Origin: Linderina pennispora
Lineage: Eukaryota > Kickxellomycota > Kickxellomycetes > Kickxellales > Kickxellaceae
DNA: 64,000 nucleotides
Reading direction: 5' to 3'
Assembly (NCBI RefSeq): GCF_002104995.1
Contig: NW_024468253.1
Span: forward strand, 558,001-622,000
Part shown: piece after piece, positions 42,632-52,358 of the stretch
Layout: the number at the start of each line of letters is the position of its first letter
Numbering within the stretch: the first letter of the stretch is position 1
Translations under genes and position numbers: made by a program
The notes under the pieces: generated by a model
The model's input: the letters and a program-made list of their open reading frames with translations, nothing else
Databases searched by the model: none
What the model was told of the DNA's origin: nothing

Positions 42632-43153
42632 TCAGTTTAGCCAGGATGGCGGATCACTGCTGAACTGGAGCTTCTTCTTGAGATTCTGCAGCGGCAAGAA
42701 CAGTGCCTCCAGATTGACCACCTCAGGGGTGTCTATCGCCTCAAAGCAGTTGTCCGTGCAAGCATCGCGTAGTAGTGCGCGGTTGCTCATAAACTCTTGC
42801 CAGCTGACCCAGATCCATTGCAGGCACTTGTTTGGCTCCATGCGCCGCACAGGCCTGCCTTGATACTCCTTGGATACCTCACACGAGTGGAATAGCGTGA
42901 TGTAGTGGAGATCCGGCCCAAAGACGTCGTTGGTAGCCTCACGATACGCTATGCTGTCAGTCTGGATGCCGCACTCCTCGAACGTTTCCCGTGCAGCGCA
43001 TGTGCTCCACTCCTCGCCCATGTCGAGATGGCCGCCAGGGAGACCCCAGCAGCCCGACCCGTGGCTGCCCTGCCGCTTGCCAAGCAAAAAGTACGCCTTG
43101 CCGTTGACTCTCTTGATGACAAAGCAGCCGATTCCAACCCGAACAGTAGCCAT
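42632..43153 (-). CDS. Nudix hydrolase (NUDT15/MutT-like)
   Basis: Nudix enzymes hydrolyse nucleoside diphosphate-linked substrates. The complete Nudix box is present: GHLDMGEEWSTCAARETFEE followed by CGI, that is Gx5Ex7REUxEExGU. The preceding SGCWGLPGG and the N-terminal MATVRVGIGCFVIKR fit the NUDT15/MTH2-like group that acts on modified or ordinary nucleotides. The ATG at 43153 is preferred over one at 43234 because the latter coincides with the TATA box (43233-43241). About 173 aa, normal for the family. It shares a 188-bp divergent promoter region with the YjbQ gene. Confidence 0.85.
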   Translation of the reverse strand: MATVRVGIGCFVIKRVNGKAYFLLGKRQGSHGSGCWGLPGGHLDMGEEWSTCAARETFEECGIQTDSIAYREATNDVFGPDLHYITLFHSCEVSKEYQGRPVRRMEPNKCLQWIWVSWQEFMSNRALLRDACTDNCFEAIDTPEVVNLEALFLPLQNLKKKLQFSSDPPSWLN

Positions 43154-43232
43154 TGTCAGAAGCAGGATGGGGAGAGTAAAGTTCAGATAAGCAGAAAAGA
43201 CGCCATTGGTCGTGATGGCGATATGTCGGCCC

Positions 43233-43241
43233 ATATTTATA
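43233..43241 (-). promoter_or_regulatory. TATA box of the Nudix gene
   Basis: TATAAATAT on the minus strand about 80 bp before the ATG at 43153. It rules against the longer upstream start. Confidence 0.55.
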
Positions 43242-43341
43242 CCGTTTTTGAATTACTGCGGCCGACTGCGATAATCGCGGCTCAGCACCCGCCTTCCTTA
43301 GACGTCGCCTTGTCATCTAAATTCAGCTCATATTACGCGCA

Positions 43342-43785
43342 ATGTCGGCATCGTGGAGCCAAGTCACACACAAGTTCCCACCTCGGGCAAAGGGCTGCTA
43401 CTTGGTGACTAATGAAGTCACCCGTGCTATTGACAGCGAACTAGCCAAGTACGAAGTTGGCATGGCCAACCTATTCCTCCAGCACACCAGTGCGTCCATA
43501 TGCCTGGGCGAGAACTTTTGTGACGAGGTGCGGGATGATATGTTAATGGCTTTGGACACAATCGTACCCGAGTCGCTGCCGTACACGCACACTGACGAGG
43601 GACCAGATGACATGCCTGGTCATGTCAAGTCAGCCCTTGTTGGCGTGTCGTTGGACATTCCGATCAGAAACGGCAGGCTGGCACTGGGGACCTGGCAGGG
43701 AATATACCTCATAGAGCATAGGACATACAGGCATTCGCGCCAAGTTGTGGTTACTATCCAGGGCCAAAAAAAGGCAGGGCGCTAG
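43342..43785 (+). CDS. YjbQ/UPF0047 family protein
   Basis: An intact 147-aa protein matching the YjbQ fold along its whole length. Landmarks are GMANLFLQHTSASICLGENF, THTDEGPDDMPGHVKSALVG, and GRLALGTWQGIYLIEHR near the C-terminus. The conserved His and Glu residues form the putative metal site. Bacterial YjbQ has weak thiamine phosphate synthase activity and the family's physiological role is not settled. Divergent from the Nudix gene. Confidence 0.9.
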   Translation: MSASWSQVTHKFPPRAKGCYLVTNEVTRAIDSELAKYEVGMANLFLQHTSASICLGENFCDEVRDDMLMALDTIVPESLPYTHTDEGPDDMPGHVKSALVGVSLDIPIRNGRLALGTWQGIYLIEHRTYRHSRQVVVTIQGQKKAGR

Positions 43786-44052
43786 TAGCTCGGCGTTGGG
43801 AGTATCGACATTCGGGTCCAGAGTCCCCCTGCGCCACCATGGACATGGCCGAAGCGCATACCTGCAAAGGCCCAGGCAGACGATAAGCTTTTCTTCTTCC
43901 CCTCAGCCATATCTTTACCTACCTACATATATGATTTTTCATATATGCCCGATAGCCATTCATCCCCTAGATTAACAGAGGGCTTAAGCACACTTCAATA
44001 GTCAAATACAATTGAAACACGATGTGGATGCTAAGTGGAAATAGGGGATATG

Positions 44053-47000
44053 TTAGGCCAATGTACTGATCTGGCACTTGTGGACAGCCGATGTCACAGC
44101 AGTGACGGGAGCGGATGTAGCACTCAGGGTGGCGAACAGCAGAGTCTCTGTGAGTGTGGCAGGCTCACATCCAGCACAAGAAGTGGCAATAAACTCAGAG
44201 GTCAGCACTGACGGCAACAATGCTGGAGCACTAGTGACAGCCATTGGCTCTGGCAACGGCGTGGGTGAGGGTGTAGACTGCTCCACTGTCCTCACCAGTG
44301 TTATAGTCGTTGGCCTGCACACGTCGCAGGGAGTGGTCACGAATGACGTAGTGGTAGTGGCCATGCGAGTAGTCAATACCGCAACTGCAGTCGAGAGAGC
44401 TGGTGCTGCTGACGTAGGCGCTGGGGGAGTCACAACAGAGGTAGGCAGCCGCTGCTGATCCGTCACAGCCAGTGCACCTGACGGCTGGACTGGGGTGCTT
44501 GAGATAGGCAATGTGTGGGCGAATACCAGTGTCGTAGTGAGTGCGGTTGGTTGGCAGGCAGCACATGGTGTCGAAGTAACGACAGAGGCGGTAGCCGTCT
44601 GGCTGGTGCCAATCGCCCCTGTCGGAGTAGGCATAGCGGGGATGGTGTTCGATGAAGCAGCTGTCTCAGGAACACCCGATGTAGGATGAACCTCGACAGT
44701 TGTGGTCACAGTTGTCGGCTGGCACGTGGCGCAAGGGGCAGTGGTAAATGAAATAGTGCTTACTCCAGTAGCATGGCTAGGCGACGGCACCGAAGACACA
44801 GGCGCCGACTCGAGGTTAGAGGTAATCGTCTGCACAGCCGTGAAAGTTGTGGGCTTGCACTGGATACATGGAGTCATCGTGAGGGCCATAGTGGACAGGA
44901 ATATGGTATCCGCAAAAATAGGAGCCGTAGTGAATGCTGTCAACGTTGTGTACACCCCGATATCCGAAGACGGAGTAGGCGACTCGGCCACCATATCGCT
45001 GGTGGTAGGAGATGCATCTGTTGTCACAGTCGATGTAAACGTCTCCACCTCGGTGATAGTCGTCGGCTCACACACATCGCACGGCGTCGATGTACGAGTA
45101 ACGGTGCTGGTCCACGTGGTGGTGATCGTTGTCTCGGATGTGATCTCGTCAGAAGTCGATGGCGTAGGCAAGCAGGTTGAAGTAATGGTCTCAACAGTGG
45201 TCACAGCAGTTGGCTCGCACTCAGCACACGGCGTCGTTGTGTAGGTGCGTGTCGAGGTAACAGTGGTCACAACAGGCACCGTCGGTGTGATCGTCTGCGT
45301 GGATGTGACAACTGTAGGCTTGCAGTCAGCGCAAGGGATCGTGGTGAATGTTGTCAACGTTGTGTACACCCCGATATCCGAAGACGGAGTAGGCAACTCG
45401 GTCACCATATCGCCGGTGGTAGGAGATGCATCTGTTGTCACAGTCGATGTAAACGTCTCCACCTCGGTGATAGTCGTCGGCTCACACACATCGCACGGCG
45501 TCGATGTACGAGTAACGGTGCTGGTCCACGTGGTGGTGATCGTTGTCTCGGATGTGATCTCGTCAGAAGTCGATGGCGTAGGCAAGCAGGTTGAAGTAAT
45601 GGTCTCAACAGTGGTCACAGCAGTTGGCTCGCACTCAGCACACGGCGTCGTTGTGTAGGTGCGTGTCGAGGTAACAGTGGTCACAACAGGCACCGTCGGT
45701 GTGATCGTCTGCGTGGATGTGACAACTGTAGGCTTGCAGTCAGCGCAAGGGATCGTGGTGAATGTTGTCAACGTTGTGTACACCCCGATATCCGAAGACG
45801 GAGTAGGCAACTCGGTCACCATATCGCTGGAACTAGCAGGTACCATGGTAGTCAGAGTCGAAGTCAGGGTTTTGACGTCAGTGATGGTTATCGGCCCACA
45901 GTCTGAGCAAGGCGTCGACGTAAATGTAGAGGTGGCGGTCCATGTCATTGTAATAGTCGTCTCCGTCGAAGGGTCGATAAGCTCACCCTGGCCCATACTG
46001 CTGGACAGCGACTCGTGGTTGGTGATCGGTGCGTCGCTACTGAGTGATGTCTGTGCTGTTGGCGATGAATCAGCTGGCAGAGTTGGTGTGGAATCCGTAA
46101 TTACACCCGGCTCCACCGATGTGGCAGATGCGGTTCCGCTATATCCACTGGCAGACATCTGTTCGGCAGCACTTGACAACTCGCCAGTACTTGAGAGCTC
46201 CTCAGCTGAAGTCGGCCTAGCGATACTGTCTATGTCATCAAGAGATGATACCCCGTCTACAGATGACAAGCTAACGAAACTCAACACATCATCAACAGAT
46301 GAATGTTCCGTGTATGACGACTCATCGGCACTTGATAGCTCAACGGTACTTGGGGGATCAGCAACGCTCGAACCGTCATCGACTGACGAAAGCTCCGCGT
46401 ATGATGACTCATCGGCGTCCGACTGCCCAACAGAAGAAGCCAAGCCAATAATACTCGACTCCTCATCTTCTGAGGTTGCGTCAGCAATGCTGGACAGCGT
46501 ATCCGTGCTCAATAGCGCACCAGTACTCGACAGATCCTCGATGTCCGACTCGTCGCCAATGGACGACAGGTCAAGTACAGTTGACAAACCCTCGGCGCTA
46601 GACTCCTCATCAGCAGATGAAAGCTCGGCAAACGACGACAAGTCAGAGCTCGACACACCATAAATGGACGACGGTTCAATGACACTCGACTCATCGCTAA
46701 TGGATGTCAGCTCAATGATGCTTGATAGATCCTCAATGCTCGACTCCTCCTCAGCAGATGAAAGCTCGGCAAACGACGACAGCTCAGAGCTCGGCTCATC
46801 ATCAACGGACGATGGTTCAATATGCAATGACCCCTCAATGCTCGGCTCCTCATCTGTCGAATTCTGCTCAGCGATGCTTGACTCGCCATCGACAGCAGTC
46901 GTATCGGGAACGCTTGATAGCTCATCAGTGCTCGACTCATCTCCAGCAGAGGAAGAAACAGTGTGTGACGACTCGTAGCCGCTTGACAGCCCGTCAACCG

Positions 47001-48528
47001 AAGTCAGATCAGCAATACTCGACTCGTTGTAGACTGATGACAGTTCAACATACGATGATTCCTCAGCGCCCGACGACTCACCAGCAGTACTCTGCACCAA
47101 AATACTCATCTCCTCATCTGCCGAAGAAATATCGAGAACGCTGGCTAGCCCATCAGTGCCAGACTCAGCATTGCTAGTCGACAACTCGGTATATGTCGAC
47201 TGGTCGCTGCTTGTAATCACATCCACAGATGTCAGCTCAGTGATCCTGGATTTGTCACCAACGGATGACACGTCAACGAAATCGGACTGGCCATCGTCAG
47301 ATGCGTTCTCCTGGCTAAGTGATAGTGCAGCTGTGTCCAACTGTGAAGTAGCAATGGTCTCTGGTTCCGACGACTCTTTCGTGGATGCCTCAGTGTCAGC
47401 AGACTCCTCTATCTCCGATGGTGATGCGCTGGGAATAGACTCGGTGGTAGACGACTCCTCGATCGACAATGCCTCTTCGACAGATGATTCCTCATCGGAT
47501 GACGATGCCGTTGCCACCGGATCAGTAGTAATCGATGCCTGTAAGCTTGTCTCAACTGACGATGACACGCCAGCACTGGTGGTCTCGCTTGAGTCATTCT
47601 CGGTATCAGACACAGCAGTGCCCTCGTTGGCCGATTCAGTAGCAGGAACCGTCGTCTCCAGTTCCGATTGCTCAGACAGCGTAGTGGGTACGCCTGGAAG
47701 GGTTGATGTGGCTGATATATCTTCATCCGTCACATCATCATCAGACGCTGGCAGAAGTTCAGATGACTTCATGGCTGTGGCATCCTCAGAAGTGCTCTGT
47801 TCCTTGGTGTCGCTCAAAAGAACAGACAGAGTGGGCTCAGCCGTAGACGATATGCTATCGACAGGAACAAACAGAAGGCTCTCAGAGGGTATGGCCGAAG
47901 TGGTGGATTGCAAATCACTCGTCGATGGAGCTTCCGAAGTGACCATGTCTGAGATCGATACACCATCCGTCTTCGAAGTCTCAAACTCAGGAAAATCGGC
48001 AGACGACACGCTATCACCGGCAGAGGCTGAATCACTAGTTGACGACAAGCCGTCCGATGTGGTCTCAGTGAGCACCGATTGCACAGCATCAGACGACAAC
48101 TGGGTAAAAGTGATAGCGACAGGGTCAGAGGAATCAGAACTTGCGCCCAAGCTCGTCAAGCTTGGCTTTGTGTCAGTCAAAAGCCCCCCAGATGGTGGAT
48201 CAGAAGGCGCAGCATCGGAATATGAATCGAAATTGGAATCTGAAGGCGTCTCAGCGGGAGTATTTAGTGAAGTATCGAGCGGCGGCTCTGTAGTTGACGG
48301 TTCATCAGGCGACGAAGATTGGCCGTGGAATGACTGCTCGTGCGTATCAGCAAAGACACCAAACGAAGAAAACGCGAATTGTATGGTCGGGCTAGAAGAT
48401 GGCAGGGAATCTGAGGCCACAGTAGGCATCGCATTGTCGACCCTGGGCACTGAGCCTACGGGCTGGGCGGACACAGCTGCGGTTGCTGCAAACGCCGCGA
48501 GAATGCAAACAGGGCTGAAGAGCTTCAT
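44053..48528 (-). CDS. Mucin-like secreted Ser/Thr-rich surface protein (1,491 aa)
   Basis: It has a signal peptide (MKLFSPVCILAAFAATAAVS). Residues to about 850 are a long Ser/Glu/Asp-rich region of degenerate ELSSVDDESS-type repeats. The rest is Thr-rich, with eleven PCxxC motifs and one SCxxC variant in a pattern like TSTPCDVCEPTTITEVETFT. The high Ser/Thr content predicts dense O-glycosylation and an extended rod. There is no clear C-terminal GPI signal (it ends HKCQISTLA), so wall attachment may be through the Cys motifs or absent. A 414-bp unit is tandemly duplicated inside. The long open frame on the plus strand opposite is a composition effect. Confidence 0.85.
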   Translation of the reverse strand: MKLFSPVCILAAFAATAAVSAQPVGSVPRVDNAMPTVASDSLPSSSPTIQFAFSSFGVFADTHEQSFHGQSSSPDEPSTTEPPLDTSLNTPAETPSDSNFDSYSDAAPSDPPSGGLLTDTKPSLTSLGASSDSSDPVAITFTQLSSDAVQSVLTETTSDGLSSTSDSASAGDSVSSADFPEFETSKTDGVSISDMVTSEAPSTSDLQSTTSAIPSESLLFVPVDSISSTAEPTLSVLLSDTKEQSTSEDATAMKSSELLPASDDDVTDEDISATSTLPGVPTTLSEQSELETTVPATESANEGTAVSDTENDSSETTSAGVSSSVETSLQASITTDPVATASSSDEESSVEEALSIEESSTTESIPSASPSEIEESADTEASTKESSEPETIATSQLDTAALSLSQENASDDGQSDFVDVSSVGDKSRITELTSVDVITSSDQSTYTELSTSNAESGTDGLASVLDISSADEEMSILVQSTAGESSGAEESSYVELSSVYNESSIADLTSVDGLSSGYESSHTVSSSAGDESSTDELSSVPDTTAVDGESSIAEQNSTDEEPSIEGSLHIEPSSVDDEPSSELSSFAELSSAEEESSIEDLSSIIELTSISDESSVIEPSSIYGVSSSDLSSFAELSSADEESSAEGLSTVLDLSSIGDESDIEDLSSTGALLSTDTLSSIADATSEDEESSIIGLASSVGQSDADESSYAELSSVDDGSSVADPPSTVELSSADESSYTEHSSVDDVLSFVSLSSVDGVSSLDDIDSIARPTSAEELSSTGELSSAAEQMSASGYSGTASATSVEPGVITDSTPTLPADSSPTAQTSLSSDAPITNHESLSSSMGQGELIDPSTETTITMTWTATSTFTSTPCSDCGPITITDVKTLTSTLTTMVPASSSDMVTELPTPSSDIGVYTTLTTFTTIPCADCKPTVVTSTQTITPTVPVVTTVTSTRTYTTTPCAECEPTAVTTVETITSTCLPTPSTSDEITSETTITTTWTSTVTRTSTPCDVCEPTTITEVETFTSTVTTDASPTTGDMVTELPTPSSDIGVYTTLTTFTTIPCADCKPTVVTSTQTITPTVPVVTTVTSTRTYTTTPCAECEPTAVTTVETITSTCLPTPSTSDEITSETTITTTWTSTVTRTSTPCDVCEPTTITEVETFTSTVTTDASPTTSDMVAESPTPSSDIGVYTTLTAFTTAPIFADTIFLSTMALTMTPCIQCKPTTFTAVQTITSNLESAPVSSVPSPSHATGVSTISFTTAPCATCQPTTVTTTVEVHPTSGVPETAASSNTIPAMPTPTGAIGTSQTATASVVTSTPCAACQPTALTTTLVFAHTLPISSTPVQPSGALAVTDQQRLPTSVVTPPAPTSAAPALSTAVAVLTTRMATTTTSFVTTPCDVCRPTTITLVRTVEQSTPSPTPLPEPMAVTSAPALLPSVLTSEFIATSCAGCEPATLTETLLFATLSATSAPVTAVTSAVHKCQISTLA
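44941..45830. repeat. 414-bp in-frame tandem duplication in the mucin gene
   Basis: CAACGTTGTGTACACCCCGA recurs at 44941, 45355 and 45769, a period of 414 bp (138 codons). The first two units are nearly identical at DNA level and the third is partial. Each full unit carries three PCxxCxPT motifs. It is a recent expansion and a likely site of length variation. Confidence 0.9.
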
Positions 48529-48989
48529 GTCCCGGTATGAGAAATATACAAGATAGCAATAATAGTAGAGCGGTCGGTAGGGTTTAAGGAATCCCCTGGG
48601 TTAGCGATAGCGCGCCTTTAAATATACTCCAGCATTTGGCTAGATATCACACCGTTTTCAACTCCGACGTAATCGATGCACCGCCGGGATCCAAGCGTCT
48701 AGCACTATTGTTCTCCTGATGGCATAGAGGTAGACAAAGACCCGGTGTCGGGCCGCTCTACCAGAAGCTAGGCACCAAAATCAGCGACACATTTCTAGCC
48801 CGGCAGGTAATTGTCAGGGGTACTCCACCACACAAGTAACACAAGGGGGCAATAGTGTTTTTGTCATGCCTGCTTGTTACACAGCTCAACGACACGCCAA
48901 GTTTGTGATGTAAGCCTTCTCTACGGGCTGTTGTACGCTTTGCTTCTCAAGACAGGCATTTCATGCTCAGGGCAGGGTACAAGAACGCT
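48529..48989. other. Intergenic region with mucin promoter
   Basis: Contains an A+T stretch reading TATATTTAAAG on the minus strand (about 48616-48626), roughly 90 bp before the mucin start codon and the likely TATA element. Nothing else recognised. Confidence 0.4.
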
Positions 48990-49769
48990 TTATTCACCGT
49001 TGGATTCCACTTCACGAAGCCGCTTTAGCAGCAGCTCCTCGCGCTGGTCCATGTTGGCTACCAATCTGCGGATGTGGCCAAGTTCCAGCTTGATTTCTTC
49101 TCGACGAGTCATCAGCATCTGGCGGTATTCGTCCGACTGAATACGGCGGATAGGGAACCAGTCGGGCAGTCTTTCGATTGGATCAGTGGTCAAAGCACGG
49201 CGCAGCTTTGCAATTATAGATTGCGACTCGTCATCCGCCTCTTCGTCGGCTACATTCTCAACTGCTACCTCTTTTTCTGCAGCTGCAGCAGTGGTGGAGC
49301 CGCCTGTGCTCTCTGAGCCATTGTGGTGTTTGCTCTGTAAAATCATCTCTTGCCGACGGCGGTTCAGCCGAGTATAGCAGTACTGGCTTGTACCTGAAAT
49401 TGCTGCAAACAGCGCTACGCCTGTTGGTACTGAGCGCCTGCCCCGAGTAATCAATGCAAGAAGCCCACCGGTTAGGCCACCAGCAATGGTGCTGCTGAAT
49501 AGCTCGTCGCTGTCTCTAGTCTGCGAGAACCGTAGGTTGAGCGGCTCGTTTTTGGACTTTTGCTCGATAAGCATGATCTCGCGACTGGTGAAAAACAGCA
49601 CGCCATACAGCGACCAGTTCATGGCCATTGTGGTCGCATGGCGTGCAATCGGCTGCAGGTTGCGCAGAATGGCGATGTTCATGCCCACAACCCCGCCTGT
49701 CACAGCGAGGCCCAGAGTGCCGAGGATGATTCGGTTGCGCGAGTCGCGATCGGCTAGTACGTTTGGCAT
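48990..49769 (-). CDS. Tim17/Tim22-like integral membrane protein
   Basis: An intact 259-aa protein. Two N-terminal hydrophobic segments (residues about 13-65) are followed by DELFSSTIAGGLTGGLLALI and a basic turn RGRRSVPTGVALFAAISGTS, the GxxxG-rich helical pattern of the Tim17/22/23/PMP24 group. The C-terminal part has PDWFPIRRIQSDEYRQMLMT and a charged, probably coiled-coil end. Fungal proteins of this layout are usually annotated as Tim17-family. Mitochondrial or peroxisomal membrane location is inference. Divergent from the next gene across 339 bp. Confidence 0.55.
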   Translation of the reverse strand: MPNVLADRDSRNRIILGTLGLAVTGGVVGMNIAILRNLQPIARHATTMAMNWSLYGVLFFTSREIMLIEQKSKNEPLNLRFSQTRDSDELFSSTIAGGLTGGLLALITRGRRSVPTGVALFAAISGTSQYCYTRLNRRRQEMILQSKHHNGSESTGGSTTAAAAEKEVAVENVADEEADDESQSIIAKLRRALTTDPIERLPDWFPIRRIQSDEYRQMLMTRREEIKLELGHIRRLVANMDQREELLLKRLREVESNGE

Positions 49770-50108
49770 GGCGGCGGCGTTTGGTAGATGGCAGACTAGC
49801 GCAGACGATCAAACAAGAAGAGTGCTACAGCGAAGAACCCCGGTGCTTGAAAGCGCGCGGGCGATGGCGCTCGTCCCCAAGATAACAGACGGTCTAGCCC
49901 AAAGCGTTTGTGGGATCGAGATGATCCGCTGATTTTCTATATTGCTTCTGGTCCGCCCCGCCCTTGCACAAGTCCGCACAAGCGGATTTAAGAAGCTGAC
50001 AATGGCTGATTTTCTCTTCTCTTCCGCACCGGATTGTTCTTGTCTCTGCTTGTTGGCATCCCGTCACTCTATTCAGAACATATTTGTATTTAGCATATTA
50101 GCCTCTCC

Positions 50109-51104
50109 ATGCTGGCGGCCCTGCGGCGGACAATCGAGTGGACTGGGCAGTACGCGTACTGTTTTCTGCACCACAACCCGAACCTGCGCGATGAGTTGTT
50201 TACTACCTCGTATGTCGTTCCGCAGCCCCTGCTAGCAGCCATACGCGTGGTGGTATTTGTATACTGCCTGTCGGTGCTTGTTGCAAATCTAGTGGTCAAC
50301 ATTATGCATGAGGCGGGCTGGAGCTGGCCAGCATACTTTACGACACTGACATACCTTGGAATCACTATGTACTACGGGTTTGCAGCATTCAACACATGTC
50401 AGTATACGCTCGTATACGGGCTGCGCAACCGCCGGCGCATACATACCAGTATGGTTTCGCATCCCATCCAGATCCCTTTGGAGCAGTTTCGCCAGCGGAC
50501 GCTAGGCCTTGGAATTGACCATAGCAGTGCCTCCCCGCCTGAATTGACGCCAGAGCCAAAGGGCTATGTTGCAAATGCTACAAGCCAACCACAGAGCCCG
50601 GCTGGGTGGCCCGACAACGCCTCGATACCAGCGACTTTGGCACAGCCGTCGTCGACATTGCATCAGCTCGCCTTGGCAACGCAGTGGCTCCTGTACGAGA
50701 CATTCACCTGCTACGCACCACTGGTGTCGTTGATCTACTGGGGGTTCCTGTACCCATCCAGCGGCGGCTTCTATGAGAGGATCGACACGTGGATGGGCAC
50801 CAGCATGCACGCGACCAACACAGCACTGATGCTGCTTGAGGTGCTCCTGTTTTCGCGGTGCCCGTACCGGTGGACGCACTTTACCGTTGTCATCAGCGTC
50901 CTGGCCTCGTATCTTGTCCTGGTATACTTTATGGTCGGGGTTTACGACTTTTACGTATACCCGTTCTTTGATGCGCGCTTCTTTGGCGGATACGTTGCAA
51001 TTATCTGTCTGCTGGTTGCAGACATTGTCGGGCTTGTGTGGGTCGTGCTGCTGATGGTGCACAGATGGCGCGACACAAAGTACCCAAAATGGACTCAGGA
51101 GTGA
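50109..51104 (+). CDS. FAR-17a/AIG1- or rolling-stone-like multi-pass membrane protein
   Basis: An intact 331-aa protein with about six hydrophobic helices, including IRVVVFVYCLSVLVANLVVN, AYFTTLTYLGITMYYGFAAF, MHATNTALMLLEVLLFSRCP and VVISVLASYLVLVYFMVGVY, followed by DFYVYPFFD. The order of an early pair of helices, a polar loop (about residues 125-195) and a conserved HxTNTxLMLLE helix before a Y-x-YPF segment fits the FAR-17a/AIG1 (ADTRP-type FAHFA hydrolase) and rolling-stone families. Which of the two is unclear. Confidence 0.5.
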   Translation: MLAALRRTIEWTGQYAYCFLHHNPNLRDELFTTSYVVPQPLLAAIRVVVFVYCLSVLVANLVVNIMHEAGWSWPAYFTTLTYLGITMYYGFAAFNTCQYTLVYGLRNRRRIHTSMVSHPIQIPLEQFRQRTLGLGIDHSSASPPELTPEPKGYVANATSQPQSPAGWPDNASIPATLAQPSSTLHQLALATQWLLYETFTCYAPLVSLIYWGFLYPSSGGFYERIDTWMGTSMHATNTALMLLEVLLFSRCPYRWTHFTVVISVLASYLVLVYFMVGVYDFYVYPFFDARFFGGYVAIICLLVADIVGLVWVVLLMVHRWRDTKYPKWTQE

Positions 51105-51317
51105 GCCACATTTCATGCGCCGCAGCTCTTGGCAGCCAGGGGATCGAGTAGCCTTGAGCGAATTTTTGCTCAACACTCGGGGGATCTGAGTCTTGGCAAA
51201 GATGGAGGGAAATGGCGGGCCTCGGCAATGTAGGCTTGATTTTTCTGCAGCCATAATTCCGCTTGCGTGCTAGTGTCTGGTCGTCACCTGGTCCGCACTG
51301 ATGTATGCCGCCTCAGC

Positions 51318-51326
51318 TATTTAAAG
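51318..51326 (+). promoter_or_regulatory. TATA-like box of the 223-aa protein gene
   Basis: TATTTAAAG about 100 bp before the ATG at 51425, in the same position as TATA elements of neighbouring genes. Confidence 0.4.
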
Positions 51327-51424
51327 AAAACTATCTTCTGTTGTGGTCGCGTCGAAAGATCCTGAACCGCACACACCTGGCCTCCTACTCCTTTTCCGCC
51401 CTGTACTAATTAATACTACTGACC

Positions 51425-52096
51425 ATGGAATATCCTGCACGCACCTCACCCCCCACCGAGAAACAGTCGCCCGAACTCATTAGGACCAGTACTGGCGGGC
51501 CCTCGAACTCCAATAATGTAGATCCCGACCTGCCTCCCTACAGCGACGAGGCTACCTTTGAAGATACCGCAGCTGTGGCTAGCCCCCCAGTGCCAGCCCA
51601 GATCGTTGCACCACCCGCCGTGGATATCCGCCCACAGCCCATACGCCTGAGTTTGATCAACCCGCACAGCATCTCCAGTGGATTCACACTTGCCATCCCT
51701 GACGCCTTGCGCGTGTTGCCGAGCCGGCAATTCGACGCAGAGCGGTGGACCCGCTTCGTGCGCGAGCTCAATGCTGTGCTGAGCAAGGCGCCTGGCACCA
51801 TTGCCAAAGAAATCACCGAATTCTGGTTAGTCCACCTGTGCACGCTAGGCGCGGCTGGCATGACAACCAAGATCTACGCCAAGCGCATCAGGCAGAAGGC
51901 ACAGAATATGGTGGAGAACTGGAACCGCGTTGATTTGGCACAAATGGGCCTGCATGCGCGGCTCAACGAGTCAGCTGTTGATGTTAACGCGCACCACACG
52001 GACGACTTGTACTATCGCCGGCATGGCAGGCAGTTCCAAAGCCCGGACAACGTCTTGACATACACGTCGCTGGAGCTGGTCGTGGAGCGGCTCTGA
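51425..52096 (+). CDS. Uncharacterised 223-aa protein with an LPxY motif
   Basis: An intact frame. The N-terminal third is disordered and Pro-rich and contains DPDLPPYSDE, an LPxY/PPxY-like motif of the type bound by WW domains. The rest looks folded: a helix-rich block with RWTRFVRELNAVLSKAPGTI and EFWLVHLCTLGAAGMTTKIY, then a Tyr/His-containing C-terminus. No family recognised. A WW-domain partner such as an Rsp5-type ligase is inference from the motif only. Confidence 0.65.
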   Translation: MEYPARTSPPTEKQSPELIRTSTGGPSNSNNVDPDLPPYSDEATFEDTAAVASPPVPAQIVAPPAVDIRPQPIRLSLINPHSISSGFTLAIPDALRVLPSRQFDAERWTRFVRELNAVLSKAPGTIAKEITEFWLVHLCTLGAAGMTTKIYAKRIRQKAQNMVENWNRVDLAQMGLHARLNESAVDVNAHHTDDLYYRRHGRQFQSPDNVLTYTSLELVVERL

Positions 52097-52203
52097 GGCA
52101 GTCATTGTGATGTAATCTTGTGGTCATGCTAATTAATCGCGGCCTATTGGTCTGGGCGATCCTCGCTTCCAGGAGTAGGGGTCTCGAAGGGCTGGCAGAA
52201 AAG

Positions 52204-52210
52204 TATAAAA
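52204..52210 (+). promoter_or_regulatory. TATA box of the P5C reductase gene
   Basis: TATAAAA 155 bp before the ATG at 52359, followed by a pyrimidine-rich leader. Confidence 0.5.
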
Positions 52211-52358
52211 GCCGGCTGACAGAACCACCCCAGCGCTACTGCTCTTCGTGACACACAAAAGCATCAGCACCATCAGCGCCTCTACTCTGCTCTTACACTT
52301 CCTATCTCCCTGTAATTGCTTTTTCTGCTCTACATCGTCAAACACCTAAATCATCACA

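Noticed and set aside
46664-48556. Long open frames on the plus strand opposite the mucin gene
   Set aside because: They follow from the Ser/Asp codon bias of the minus-strand gene; no start context, signal or domain.
48700-48780. tRNA-like string on the minus strand (TAGCTTCTGGTAGAGCGG)
   Set aside because: It resembles a D-arm, but there is no T-loop GTTCRANNC, no proper anticodon stem and no matching acceptor stem.
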